64,000 nt of DNA from Streptomyces sp. CC228A (GTDB taxonomy: Bacteria > Actinomycetota > Actinomycetes > Streptomycetales > Streptomycetaceae). The notes beneath the pieces were generated by a model. The model did no database searches. It was not told where the DNA came from and saw nothing but the letters and a program-made list of their open reading frames with translations. The stretch lies in contig NZ_JAJPUI010000004.1 of assembly GCF_021390935.1 (NCBI RefSeq), positions 496,001 to 560,000 of the forward strand. The letters run 5' to 3'. A program made the translations under genes and the position numbers. Shown here in pieces: positions 50,921 to 60,147 of the stretch (positions are counted from its first letter, which is position 1; every line of letters begins with the position of its first letter).

Positions 50921-51008
50921 TGGTGTCCGAGGGGGGACTTGAACCCCCACGCCCGATAAAGGGCACTAGCACCTCAAGCTAGCGCGTCTGCCATTCCGCC
51001 ACCCGGAC
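50921..51008 (-). tRNA. tRNA-Leu(GAG)
   Basis: 88 nt with encoded CCA. Acceptor GTCCGGG pairs with CTCGGAC (one G-U). Anticodon stem CTAGC/GCTAG has loop TTGAGGT, giving anticodon GAG (plus-strand 50973-50975), which reads CUC. The long variable arm (GCCC...GGGC) is typical of class II tRNAs. T-arm GGGGG-TTCAAGT-CCCCC. The 3' 24 bases form the attachment core. Confidence 0.96.
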
Positions 51009-51145
51009 CAGGTGTCTTGCCGCTTTGCGGGGTGTCCCCCGCGGCGACATGGATAACTCTACCAGGCGTTCGACGTGCTCTTCACCTGCATATCCCGTGG
51101 TCAGAGCCCTTGCGTGCGGATGGTGACGGGCTGCTTACGCAAGCG

Positions 51146-52087
51146 TCAGGGGACGTGGACGACCTGGCCGGCGTAGGAGAGGTTGCCGCCGAAGCCGAAG
51201 AGGAGGGCGGGGGCGCCGGAGGGGATGTCGCCGCGGGCGACCAGCTTGGACAGGGCCATCGGGATGGAGGCGGCGGACGTGTTGCCGGACTCCGTGACGT
51301 CCCGTGCGATGACCGCGTTGACGGCGCCGATCTTCTGGGCGACCGGTTCGATGATGCGCAGGTTCGCCTGGTGGAGGACGACCGCGGCCAGGTCCTCCGG
51401 GGTGAGGCCGGCGCGTTCGCAGACGCGGCGGGCGATGGGCGGGAGCTGGGTGGTGGCCCAGCGGTAGACGGACTGGCCTTCCTGGGCGAAGCGGGGCGGG
51501 GTGCCCTCGATGCGGACGGCGTGGCCCATCCGGGGCAGGGACCCCCAGACCACGGGGCCGATGCCCGGGGTGTCCGCCGCCTCGACGACCGCGGCGCCCG
51601 CGCCGTCGCCGACCAGGACGCACGTCGTGCGGTCGGTCCAGTCGGTGATCTCGGTCATCTTGTCGGCGCCGATGACCAGGGCGCGGCGTGCCGACCCCGC
51701 CCGTACCGCGTGGTCGGCGGTGGCCAGGGCGTGGGTGAAGCCGGCGCAGACCACGTTGAGGTCCAGGGTGGCGGGGGCCTCCATGCCGAGGCGGGCGGCC
51801 ACCCGGGCGGCCGTGTTCGGTGAGCGGTCGATGGCGGTGGAGGTGGCGACCAGGACGTAGTCGATGTCGCCGGGGGTCAGGCCCGCGGCCGCCAGGGCCT
51901 TGGCCGCGGCGTGGGCGGCCATCTCGTCCACCGTCTCGTCGGGCCCCGCGACGTGCCGGGTGCGGATGCCGACCCGGCTGCGGATCCACTCGTCGCTGGT
52001 GTCGACCAGGGCGGCCAGGTCGTCGTTGGTCAGCACCTTCGCGGGCTGGTGGTGCCCGAGCGCGGCGATTCGCGTGCCCGTCATCAC
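51146..52087 (-). CDS. Beta-ketoacyl-ACP synthase III-like enzyme
   Basis: 313 aa with tandem ATG starts (52087/52084). Thiolase-fold KAS III with catalytic Cys in NVVCAGFTHA (about residue 111), His in VLHQANLRI (about 240) and Asn in GNTSAASIP (about 270). RVGIRTRHVA and TSDEWIRSR are FabH-like. FabH starts fatty-acid chains by joining acyl-CoA to malonyl-ACP. This copy stands alone, away from a fabD-acpP-fabF cluster, so it may be a paralogue with a different starter unit. Confidence 0.92.
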   Translation of the reverse strand: MMTGTRIAALGHHQPAKVLTNDDLAALVDTSDEWIRSRVGIRTRHVAGPDETVDEMAAHAAAKALAAAGLTPGDIDYVLVATSTAIDRSPNTAARVAARLGMEAPATLDLNVVCAGFTHALATADHAVRAGSARRALVIGADKMTEITDWTDRTTCVLVGDGAGAAVVEAADTPGIGPVVWGSLPRMGHAVRIEGTPPRFAQEGQSVYRWATTQLPPIARRVCERAGLTPEDLAAVVLHQANLRIIEPVAQKIGAVNAVIARDVTESGNTSAASIPMALSKLVARGDIPSGAPALLFGFGGNLSYAGQVVHVP

Positions 52088-52310
52088 GGGTGGAACCCCC
52101 TCTGTTCTTCGCGGTTCGTGAGTGCCTCAGTCTGGTCAGCGACTGGTGGGTAACCCGTGGCGTGATCCCACAGGATTCCCGCCCGCCACTTGGAGGGACC
52201 GCAACATCGCCGGGCGGGGGGCGGCGCCGCGGCCCGGTGAGGGGGCGCGTACCGTGCGGGACAATGGGGTGATCGTGCCGTCGACAAGGGAAATGCGGGG
52301 CTGGGCGGAC

Positions 52311-53147
52311 ATGGGACGGGTCACGGAGCGGCGCCGCGTCATCCGGGTGCGGGACGGCGTCGTGTCGGCCCGGCCGGACACGCTGGTCGCCGAGGAGCCC
52401 CTGGAGATCCGGCTGAACGGCAAGCCGCTGGCCGTCACCATGCGCACGCCCGGCGACGACTTCGCGCTCGCCGTCGGGTTCCTGGTCAGTGAGGGCGTGC
52501 TCGCCGCCGCGTCGGACGTACGGAACGTGGCGTACTGCGCGGGCGCCGCCGAGGACGGGCGCAACACCTACAACGTCGTGGACGTGCGGCTGGCACCCGG
52601 CGTACCGGTGCCCGACATCACGCTGGAGCGGAACGTCTACACCACGTCGTCGTGCGGATTGTGCGGCAAGGCCAGCCTGGACGCGGTGCGGACGACCGCC
52701 CGCTTCCCGCTGGACGCCGCCCGGCCTCCCGTACGGGTGGGCGTGGACGTGCTGGCCGGGTTGCCGGACCGGCTGCGGGCCGCCCAGCGGGTGTTCGAGC
52801 GGACCGGGGGCCTGCACGCGGCCGCGCTGTTCTCGCAGGGCGGCGAGCTCCTCGACGTACGGGAGGACGTGGGCCGGCACAACGCCGTGGACAAGGTCGT
52901 CGGGCGGGCCCTCCGGGAGGGGCTGCTGCCGCTGAGCCGCGCCGTGCTGCTCGTGTCGGGGCGGGCGTCGTTCGAATTGGCGCAGAAGGCCGTCATGGCG
53001 GGCATCCCCGTGCTGGCGGCGGTGTCCGCGCCGTCGTCGCTGGCGGTGGACCTCGCCGCGGAAACGGGGCTGACCCTGGTGGGGTTCCTGCGCGGCGGCG
53101 ACATGAACGTGTACGCGGGGGCCGAGCGGATCACCGGCCTGTCCTGA
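52311..53147 (+). CDS. fdhD: Formate dehydrogenase accessory protein FdhD
   Basis: 278 aa from ATG 52311 ([13 protein letters not shown]); ATG 52293 is an alternative. FdhD features: [36 protein letters not shown], the conserved cysteine loop [11 protein letters not shown] (about residues 115-118), [33 protein letters not shown] and [28 protein letters not shown]. It passes sulfur to the molybdenum cofactor of formate dehydrogenase. No dehydrogenase gene is adjacent. Confidence 0.95.
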   Translation: MGRVTERRRVIRVRDGVVSARPDTLVAEEPLEIRLNGKPLAVTMRTPGDDFALAVGFLVSEGVLAAASDVRNVAYCAGAAEDGRNTYNVVDVRLAPGVPVPDITLERNVYTTSSCGLCGKASLDAVRTTARFPLDAARPPVRVGVDVLAGLPDRLRAAQRVFERTGGLHAAALFSQGGELLDVREDVGRHNAVDKVVGRALREGLLPLSRAVLLVSGRASFELAQKAVMAGIPVLAAVSAPSSLAVDLAAETGLTLVGFLRGGDMNVYAGAERITGLS

Positions 53148-53386
53148 CCGGGCGGCGGAGGGGCCGGACTGGTACGGGGACGGGCGCGGCCTGTACGGGG
53201 ACGGGCGCGGCCTGTACAGGGTCGGCGGTACGGGGCCGGGCCGGTACGGGACCGGGCCGTCGGCGCGGCCTCGTGCGCCGACGGCCGTGGAACGGCGGCT
53301 GACTGGGGCGTGAGGGGCGAGGCGTGCTGACCGCGCGGGCTGCGGGGGCGGTGGCGTGGGTCTGTGCACCGGACCCCGAGGCCCCG
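53148..53386. repeat. Intergenic 21-bp tandem repeat
   Basis: A 21-bp unit starting GTACGGGGACGGGCGCGGCC occurs at 53172-53192 and 53193-53213, followed by decayed GTACGGG copies to about 53260. No gene. Confidence 0.5.
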
Positions 53387-53794
53387 CTACCGGCGTCGGG
53401 TCGGCTCGGGTGGGTCGACCATCTGCAGCGTCAGCGTCGCCGGCGGTTCCGCCACGCCGGGTCCGCCCGCCGCCACCCAGGCGAGGATGTCGTCCAGGCA
53501 GTCGTCGTCGAGCGCCCAGCCGATCCAGGCCGCCCGTGCCCCGCGGCGGCGTGCCTCCGTGGAGGGCTGCACCACCACGATGTTGGCCTGCCCGCACGGG
53601 CCCAGGCAGTCGCTCGTGCGGACCGCGAGGCGGCCGCCGGAGGCTGCGGCCGCCTCGCGGAGCCGTTCCAGCTGGCCGGCGTGGTCGGTGCCGGGGTGCT
53701 TGTCCGCGTTGCCGCAGCAGCAGCCACGGCAGACCACCAGCGAGCAGGGGCGCCCGGCGCCGGGGCGTATCCAGGGGCGGCGGGGAGTCGTCAC
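53387..53794 (-). CDS. Thioredoxin-like [2Fe-2S] ferredoxin
   Basis: 135 aa, GTG start. Cluster cysteines appear in LVVCRGCCCGNADKH and TSDCLGPCGQANIVVVQP, the pattern of thioredoxin-like 2Fe-2S ferredoxins. The end (WALDDDCLDDILAWVAAGGP) closes the fold. Probably an electron carrier; partner unknown. It converges with fdhD. Confidence 0.87.
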   Translation of the reverse strand: MTTPRRPWIRPGAGRPCSLVVCRGCCCGNADKHPGTDHAGQLERLREAAAASGGRLAVRTSDCLGPCGQANIVVVQPSTEARRRGARAAWIGWALDDDCLDDILAWVAAGGPGVAEPPATLTLQMVDPPEPTRRR

Positions 53795-54056
53795 CGGGCA
53801 CCGCCGGGGCGCGCGGGCGCGGCGGCGCGGAATCGTGTGGGCATGACATCACCGTAGCGGGCGTGATCATGGGCTGGGGAGGTCAGGGGCGGGTTCTCGC
53901 CAGCACGCGGGCGGGTCCGGCGGCAGTCTCGGGCCGCGCCTCCTGGGGCGGGCCCCGCGGCCGGCCACCGGTGGCGGCCCTCACGGCGCGGGGCGGGGGC
54001 GCCGGGGTCAGTCCTCCGCCCCCGCCCCGCCCCCGGCGCGGGCTGGGGCCCCGCGG

Positions 54057-55127
54057 TCAGTCGGCGGTCGCGTCCGCGCCGCGGCGGCGAGCGATGACCG
54101 CGCAGACCATCAGCTGCATCTGGTGGAAGAGCATCAGCGGCAGGACCGCCAGGGACGCCTGCGCACCGAAGAGGACGCCGGCCATCGGCAGCCCGGCGGC
54201 GAGGCTCTTCTTGGAGCCGGCGAACTGGATCGCGATCCGGTCCTCCCGCCCGAAGCCCAGCCGTGCGGAGCCGTACCACGTCAGGGCCAGCACGGCTGCG
54301 AGCAGCACGGCCTCGACGCCGAGCAGCGCGGCGAGCCGCCCGGGCGTGGCCTCGTGCCACACCCCGCGCACCATGCCCTCGCTGAAGGCGGTGTAGACGA
54401 CGAGGAGGATCGCGCCGCGGTCCACGTACGAGAGGGTCTTGCGGTGCCGGCCGACGAGGCCCGCGATCCACCGGCGCGCCGCCTGGCCGGCCAGGAACGG
54501 CACGAGGAGCTGCGCCACGATCCGCAGCAGCGCGTCGGCGGAGAGGCCGCCCGCCGTGCCGCCCAGGAGGAGCGCCGCGAGCAGCGGGGTGAGGGCGATG
54601 CCGGCCAGGCTGGAGAAGGAACCGGCGCAGATCGCGGCGGGGACGTTGCCGCGGGCGAGCGACGTGAACGCGATCGAGGACTGGACCGTCGACGGCACGA
54701 GGGTGAGGAACAGCAGCCCGGAGGCCAGCTGCGGGGTGAGGAGCAGCGGGCCGAGGCCCTTCGCCGCGGCGAGTCCGAGCACGGGGAACACCACGAAGGT
54801 GCAGGCGAGGATGGTGAGGTGCAGTCGCCAGTGGCGCAGGCCTTCCAGCGCCTCGCGGGTGGAGAGGCGGGCTCCGTAGAGGAAGAACAGCAGGGCGATG
54901 GCGGCGGTGGATGCCCCGCCGACGGCCTCCGCCGCCGTGCCCGACGCGGGCAGCAGGGCGGCGAGCCCGACGGTGGCGAGCAGCGCCAGGACGAAGGGGT
55001 CGACGGGCAGGCCGTTCAGCCGCCGGAGGCTGCCGAGGTTCGTCGGCAGGCGTCGCCGGGCCGGCCTGGGGCCTTCCGGGCCGGAGGGCGGCGGAGGGTC
55101 CTGGTGGCTCTTGTGCGTGGGCTGCAT
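54057..55127 (-). CDS. SBF-like (bile acid:Na+ symporter family) transporter
   Basis: 356 aa from ATG 55127. About ten membrane segments, including PFVLALLATVGLAALLPA, STAAIALLFFLYGARLSTREAL, ASGLLFLTLVPSTVQSSIAFTSLA, GNVPAAICAGSFSSLAGI and RIAIQFAGSKKSLAAGLPMAGVLF. These are hallmarks of the YfeH/SBF-like group related to bile-acid sodium symporters. Substrate unknown, probably an organic anion. Confidence 0.9.
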   Translation of the reverse strand: MQPTHKSHQDPPPPSGPEGPRPARRRLPTNLGSLRRLNGLPVDPFVLALLATVGLAALLPASGTAAEAVGGASTAAIALLFFLYGARLSTREALEGLRHWRLHLTILACTFVVFPVLGLAAAKGLGPLLLTPQLASGLLFLTLVPSTVQSSIAFTSLARGNVPAAICAGSFSSLAGIALTPLLAALLLGGTAGGLSADALLRIVAQLLVPFLAGQAARRWIAGLVGRHRKTLSYVDRGAILLVVYTAFSEGMVRGVWHEATPGRLAALLGVEAVLLAAVLALTWYGSARLGFGREDRIAIQFAGSKKSLAAGLPMAGVLFGAQASLAVLPLMLFHQMQLMVCAVIARRRGADATAD

Positions 55128-55800
55128 GGGCGGGGTGCTTCCGGTCGGGTCGCGCTGGGTCCATCTTGCCCGGTGGGGCGGCGGAGACCGGACGCGGGCC
55201 CGCTCGCCCGGATGCGGGCCCGCTCGCCCGCCCCGCGGCCCGCAGCCCGCAGCCCGCCGCCTCTGACCCCTGACCCGCCTCGCCCCGCGGCCCGCAGCCT
55301 CTGACCCCTGACCCGCCGCGCCCACCCCCGACCCGACCCGCGACCCCGCCCCGCCACGCCACGCCTCGCCCCACGGCCGCAAGGCGCCTCGCTCCGCCCC
55401 GACCCCAAACCCGTGACCGGCCCCGCCCCGCCACCCGCAACCCCTGACCCAAACCGCCCCGCCACCCGCAACCAACACCGCCTCGCCCCGCGAGCCCTTG
55501 CCCTTCTCCGGGCGGCCGGACGGGCGGGCGCGTGCCCGGCGCCGCTCTCGCCGCGCCGACCGGTTCGCCGTGTGGCCGGATCGTCGCTGTGCGTGCGTGG
55601 TACGGATTCCGTGGAGATTCCGGCCGGCCCGCTCTTTACCCGCGGCTCAGTAGCCGGGGCCCGGAACCGCCGTGACCATGGGGTTGCCGCTCTGACCTGT
55701 GGTGATGTGGGGATTCCGAGGGCTCCACCGACCTTCCGGCGGAACTCTGCGTGGGGTACCGTCACTCTCCGCTGTGCTGAGCGCCACAAGGAGCAGGCCC
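55128..55800. repeat. Intergenic, C-rich with direct repeats
   Basis: No gene is evident in ~670 bases. GGAnGCGGGCCCGCTCGCCCG is present twice near 55190-55230, and CCGCAGCCTCTGACCCCTGACC-like words recur near 55250 and 55290. It separates divergent transporter and acyl-CoA synthetase genes and must hold both promoters, which I cannot place. Confidence 0.4.
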
Positions 55801-57624
55801 GTGCGCGAGTTGACAGTCCCCCCTCTGCTGACGGAACCGCTGGTCGGCGGACTGGCCGACGCGGTGTTCGACCACGCCGCGAGCGATCCGGACCGCGTCG
55901 CCCTCGGGCGCAAGGACGCGACCGGGCGGTGGACGGACGTCACCTCCGCGCAGTTCCGCGACGAGGTGCTGGCCCTGGCGAAGGGGCTGCTGGCGCACGG
56001 GGTGCGGTTCGGTGACCGGGTCGCGGTGATGTCCCGCACGCGCTACGAATGGACGCTGTTCGACTTCGCGCTGTGGACCGTCGGGGCGCAGCCCGTCCCC
56101 GTGTACCCGACGTCGTCCGCGGAGCAGGTCCGGTGGATGCTGCACGACGCCGCCGTCACCGCCTGCGTGGTGGAGCACGAGGACCACGCGATGACCGTCG
56201 GCTCGGTGGTGGACCGGCTGCCGCAGCTCAAGCAGTTGTGGCAGTTGGACGCCGGGGCCGTCGACCGGCTGGTCGCGGACGGGGCGCGGATCGACGACGA
56301 GGTGGTGCAGCGCCACCGGCGGGCGGTGACGCCCGACTCGGTCGCCACGGTCATCTACACATCGGGCACCACGGGCCGCCCCAAGGGCTGCGTGCTGACC
56401 CACGCCAACTTCATGTTCGAGGCGGACACCCTCGTGGGCCGCTGGGACCCGGTCTTCCGTTCGCTGTCCGGCCGTGAGGCCTCCACGCTGCTGTTCCTGC
56501 CGCTGGCGCACGTCTTCGGGCGCATGGTGGAGATCGCGGCGGTGCGGGGCCGGGTGAAGCTGGGCCACCAGCCGGCGCTCACGGCGGAGGTGCTGCTGCC
56601 GGACCTGGCGGCGTTCCGGCCGACGTTCGTGCTGGCCGTGCCGTACGTCTTCGAGAAGGTGTTCCGGGCGGCGCGGCGGGCGGCGGAGGCCGAGGGGCGG
56701 CTCGGCATGTTCGACCGGGCCGTGGAGGTGGCCGTGCGGTACGCGGAGGCGCTGGAGCAGCGCGCGTTCGGGCTGGGGCCGGGCCCTTCGGCGGCGCTGC
56801 GGGTGCAGCACCAGTTCTTCGAGCGGGCGGTGTACGGCAGGGTGCGGGACGCGTTCGGGGGGCGGGTGCGGCACGCGATGTCGGGCGGGTCCGCGATGGA
56901 GCGGCGGATGGGGCTGTTCTTCGCGGGTGCGGGTGTGACGGTGTTCGAGGGGTACGGGCTGACGGAGTCGGCGTCGGCGGCCACGGCGAACCCGCCGGAG
57001 CGGACGCGGTACGGCACGGTGGGCAGGCCGGTGCCGGGCACGTCGGTGCGGATCGCGGAGGACGGGGAGGTGTGGGTGCGGGGGCGGAACGTCTTCTCCG
57101 GCTACCTCAACGCGCCGGAGGCCACCGCCGCGGTCCTGCGGGACGGGTGGCTGGCGACGGGTGACGTGGGGCGCCTCGACGCCGACGGCTATCTGACGAT
57201 CACCGGGCGGAAGAAGGAGATCCTGGTGACCACGAGCGGCAAGAGCGTGGCGCCGCTGGCCCTGGAGGAGCGGGTGAGGTCGCATCCGCTGGTCGCGCAG
57301 TGCGTCGTGGTCGGCAACGACCGGCCATATATCGCGGCGCTGGTCACGCTCGACCGGGAGGCCGTGGAGCACTGGCTGGCGATGCAGGGGCGGGCGTCGA
57401 TCCCGTCGGCGCGGCTGGTGCGGGACCCGGCGTTGGAGAAGGAGATCCGCAGGGCGGTGATCGCCGCCAACACGCTGGTGTCGAAGGCCGAGTCGATCCG
57501 TACGTTCCGGATACTGGCCCATCCGTTCAGCGAGGAGCACGGGCTGCTGACGCCGTCGCTGAAGCTGAAGCGCCGGGCGATCGAGGCGGCGTACGCGGAC
57601 GAGGTGGACGCGCTGTACCGCTGA
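55801..57624 (+). CDS. Long-chain acyl-CoA synthetase (AMP-forming)
   Basis: 607 aa from GTG 55801 with AAGGAG upstream. ANL-superfamily motifs: VIYTSGTTGRPKGCVLTHAN (P-loop-like A3), VFEGYGLTESASA (A5), WLATGDVGRLDADGYLTITGRKKE (A7/A8), and lysine in LTPSLKLKRR (A10). It resembles FadD15-type fatty acid-CoA ligases, which activate fatty acids via acyl-adenylate for degradation or lipid synthesis. No signal peptide; cytoplasmic or membrane-associated. Confidence 0.95.
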   Translation: MRELTVPPLLTEPLVGGLADAVFDHAASDPDRVALGRKDATGRWTDVTSAQFRDEVLALAKGLLAHGVRFGDRVAVMSRTRYEWTLFDFALWTVGAQPVPVYPTSSAEQVRWMLHDAAVTACVVEHEDHAMTVGSVVDRLPQLKQLWQLDAGAVDRLVADGARIDDEVVQRHRRAVTPDSVATVIYTSGTTGRPKGCVLTHANFMFEADTLVGRWDPVFRSLSGREASTLLFLPLAHVFGRMVEIAAVRGRVKLGHQPALTAEVLLPDLAAFRPTFVLAVPYVFEKVFRAARRAAEAEGRLGMFDRAVEVAVRYAEALEQRAFGLGPGPSAALRVQHQFFERAVYGRVRDAFGGRVRHAMSGGSAMERRMGLFFAGAGVTVFEGYGLTESASAATANPPERTRYGTVGRPVPGTSVRIAEDGEVWVRGRNVFSGYLNAPEATAAVLRDGWLATGDVGRLDADGYLTITGRKKEILVTTSGKSVAPLALEERVRSHPLVAQCVVVGNDRPYIAALVTLDREAVEHWLAMQGRASIPSARLVRDPALEKEIRRAVIAANTLVSKAESIRTFRILAHPFSEEHGLLTPSLKLKRRAIEAAYADEVDALYR

Positions 57625-57694
57625 GGCGGCGCGCGCCGCGGCCGCCTTCCCGTGTGCCGGGTGCACCGGGGGGCGGCCGCCGCGCGGATCGGTG

Positions 57695-58503
57695 CTACCG
57701 GTTGCCGGGGGTGCCTCCGGGCCCGTGGGTGGGGCGGCCGCCGCCGCGGGTCAGGGTGTAGCCCCAGACACCGGCCAGCGCTGCGAGGGCGGCGCCGCCT
57801 GCGGTCCACAGCCAGCGGGCGGACCACCAGCCGAAAGACCAGCCGTCTTCCGGTTCCACCGTCGCCGCGGACCCCTGCACGAGGGGGGCCGCGAGCCGGC
57901 CGTCCGTGTCGGCTGCGGAGCCCGCCTCGTCGAGGGACACGTCCAGGGCCGCGCGGAACGGCAGGCCGATGTCGGAGGCGCCGAGGTCCACCGCGGTCAG
58001 CCGCACGTGGTACGCACCGGGCAGCGGGTCGTTCGACCAGGGTTCGGCCCAGCCCCGCACGGTCCGCAGGTGGCAGGTGAGCTGCACGGTGGAGGCCGCT
58101 GCGGCGAGGGTCGCGCGGTCGCTGCCGTAGCGGCAGGCCTGGCGGCGGCGCAGCCCGTCGTACACATCGATCCGCCAGGTGGTGGCGGCGGCGCGGGCGG
58201 AGGTGTCGGGCAGTTCGACGGTGGCCCGGACGGTGGCGCGGTCGCCGGTGTCGGCGGGGAACTGCCAGTACAGGTAGTCGCCGGTCGACGCCTGGGCGGT
58301 GGCCTGCTGCCCGGGGCGTACGGCGGTGGCCGTGCGGAACGACGTGCCGGCCTCGGTGGGCGCGGGCGGTTCGCCGTCGGAGCCTGCGGAGGCGGTCGGC
58401 GCGGGCGTGTCGGCCAGCGCCGTGCCGGGGCGGCGGCGGGGCCGAGGAACGCGGCGGCGAGCAGGGCGGACGCCGTGAGCAGTCGGAGTCGGGCGGGTCG
58501 CAT
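57695..58503 (-). pseudogene. Secreted membrane-anchored partner of vWA protein, frameshifted
   Basis: ATG 58503 (MRPARLRLLTASALLAAAFLG) gives a signal peptide and overlaps the vWA stop as ATGA. After the signal, the frame runs into Arg/Pro-rich nonsense. The adjoining frame continues a normal protein (LADTPAPTASAGSDGEPP ... GDYLYWQFPADTGDRATVRATVELPD ... WRIDVYDGLRRRQ) to a C-terminal membrane anchor (WLWTAGGAALAALAGVWGYTL) and stop at 57695. One extra C in the C run near 58430 would join the frames. The body is a beta-rich external domain of unknown function. Confidence 0.75.
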
Positions 58504-59813
58504 CAGTTGGTCCTCCAGACGGTGACGCGCCAGCGGGACACCCAGCCCCACAGCAGTCCGGCGACGAAGCCGGCGGCGGCGAGGAGGGCGAGGAACCACC
58601 AGCCGCGGCCCAGGCCGAAGAAGGCGGTGTCGTCGGCGTCGGCGGGGGCGTCGACCACGGCGATGCTCAGTTCGACGGGCATGCCGGGGGTCGTCTTGAC
58701 GTTCGCGGGCGCCGAGAAGGAGTTGCTGACGCGCAGGCAGACCGTCTCGGCGGCGGGCTTGCCGTCGCCGCCGGCTCCGTCCGTGCCGGGTCCGTCGTCT
58801 TCGGGTTTCGGGTGGCGCAGGCCGGTCGAGACGACGTCGGTGCGGCCGTCCCCGGCCGCCTCACCCCGTACGAGTTCGCGGCCGGCGAGGGTGGAGGCGC
58901 GCAGCATGACCCCGTAGTCGCGGTTCACGGCGCGGTCGGCGGCGACGCTGACCGCGGCGCGCAGCTCCTGCCCGGGCAGCAGTTCCACGCGGTACCAGCG
59001 GTGCTGGCCGAACTCCTCGCGGTCGCTGTACAGGCCGGGGGTGAGGACCGGGGCGGCGTCGCACCGGTCGGTGCCGCGGGTGGCGACGGGCTTGACGGTG
59101 GGCTTGGCGGCGCGGTCCACCAACTGGCTGACGCGTTCGGACAGTTCGTCGGTGTGCTGGACGGACGTGTAGGTGCCGCCGGTCGCCTCGGCGATGCAGA
59201 TCAGCTGGGCGCGCGTCTTGGCGTCGGGGACCAGGCCGAGCGTGTCGATGGTGAGGTGGATGCCCTTCGCGGCGATCTCCCGGGCGACCTCGCACGGGTC
59301 GAGCGGGGCGCAGGTGTCCTCGCCGTCCGTGATGAGGACGATCCTGCGGGTGGCGTCGCCGCCTTCGAGGTCCTCGGCCGCGCCGAGGAGGGCGGGGCCG
59401 ATGGGCGTCCAGCCGGTGGGGGTGAGGGTGGCGACGGCGGTCTTCGCCTCGGTGCGGTCGAGCGGGCCGACCGGGTAGAGCTGCCGGGTGTCCTTGCAGC
59501 CGCGCTTGCGGTCCTCGCCCGGGTAGTCGGCGCCGAGGGTGCGTATGCCGAGCCTGACCTCCTGCGGGACGGCGTCCAGTACCTCGTTGAACGCCTGCTT
59601 GGCGGCGGCCATCCGGGACTGCCCGTCGATGTCGCGGGTCCGCATGGATCCGCTGACGTCCAGGACCAGTTCGACCTTGGGTGCTTCCTTCGCGGCGGGC
59701 TCCGACGCGCCGTCGTCGGCCCAGGCGGGCGCCGCGGAGAGCCCGCCCGTCAGGCCCGTCAGTGTGACCAGCAGGCCGCACACGGCGGCCACCAGTCGCT
59801 TTCGTGTGATCAT
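58503..59813 (-). CDS. Secreted vWA-domain membrane protein
   Basis: 436 aa from ATG 59813. Signal peptide MITRKRLVAAVCGLLVTLTG, then a vWA domain with MIDAS motif DVSGSMRTRD and downstream TPIGPAL and ITDGEDTCAPLD. A second beta-rich region (about residues 260-390) follows. A C-terminal membrane segment (FLALLAAAGFVAGLLWGW) comes before a basic tail. vWA proteins bind other proteins through a metal ion. Coupled to the next gene by ATGA overlap, so the two probably act together at the cell surface. Confidence 0.9.
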   Translation of the reverse strand: MITRKRLVAAVCGLLVTLTGLTGGLSAAPAWADDGASEPAAKEAPKVELVLDVSGSMRTRDIDGQSRMAAAKQAFNEVLDAVPQEVRLGIRTLGADYPGEDRKRGCKDTRQLYPVGPLDRTEAKTAVATLTPTGWTPIGPALLGAAEDLEGGDATRRIVLITDGEDTCAPLDPCEVAREIAAKGIHLTIDTLGLVPDAKTRAQLICIAEATGGTYTSVQHTDELSERVSQLVDRAAKPTVKPVATRGTDRCDAAPVLTPGLYSDREEFGQHRWYRVELLPGQELRAAVSVAADRAVNRDYGVMLRASTLAGRELVRGEAAGDGRTDVVSTGLRHPKPEDDGPGTDGAGGDGKPAAETVCLRVSNSFSAPANVKTTPGMPVELSIAVVDAPADADDTAFFGLGRGWWFLALLAAAGFVAGLLWGWVSRWRVTVWRTN

Positions 59814-59820
59814 CGCCGGA

Positions 59821-60105
59821 TCATATTGACCGCGCTCGCCCCGCCCCAACTCGCCTCCGGGGCGGGTGGTGCGCCGCGAGGCGGCCGGGCAGCCGGTGCA
59901 TGCCGGAGGCGGGAAGCGCCGGGTACACGACCGCCTCGGACGGCAACTCCCGCTCGTACAGGAGCCGTAGGACGACATGGGCCGCGAGGCGCGCCTGACG
60001 GGCCGTCAACGTCCGCACGTCCTGGTCCGGATCGCCCGGGAGCCGTACGGCGGCGGGGGCCCGGGCGGGACAGCTCGGCGGACTGCCGGACCCCCGGCCC
60101 CCCAC
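59821..60105 (-). CDS. Possible small protein
   Basis: 94 aa frame between the vWA gene and the methyltransferase. The middle (QDVRTLTARQARLAAHVVLRLLYERELPSEAVVYPALP) looks like a helical protein segment, whereas both ends are low-complexity. Could be a small gene or a remnant. No motif recognised. Confidence 0.3.
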   Translation of the reverse strand: MGGRGSGSPPSCPARAPAAVRLPGDPDQDVRTLTARQARLAAHVVLRLLYERELPSEAVVYPALPASGMHRLPGRLAAHHPPRRRVGAGRARSI

Positions 60106-60147
60106 CGAGGGCAGCCGGGACGGCCGCAGGGGGCGGCCGTCCTCCTG

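Larger units (their letters stand above)
40608..50944. mobile_element. Integrative element at tRNA-Leu(GAG) carrying a lasso peptide cluster
   Basis: Bounded by identical 24-bp core sites at 40608-40631 and 50921-50944, the latter being the 3' end of tRNA-Leu. It contains a tyrosine integrase next to the tRNA, an excisionase-like protein, a serine recombinase, a wHTH-like protein, stem-loop repeats, and a lasso peptide operon with regulator. No Rep, Prim-Pol or FtsK-like transfer gene is recognisable, so it is not a typical self-transmissible actinomycete element. It may depend on a helper or be a reduced form. Genes inside look less GC-biased than the flanks and include TTA codons, which fits transfer from outside. 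Confidence 0.9.

Noticed and set aside
40608..50944. A self-transmissible AICE or a prophage
   Set aside because: No replication initiator, FtsK-like translocase, or phage structural gene is recognisable inside the cores.
55762..57666. A 634-codon minus-strand open frame
   Set aside because: Antisense shadow of the acyl-CoA synthetase; Arg/His/Pro-rich.
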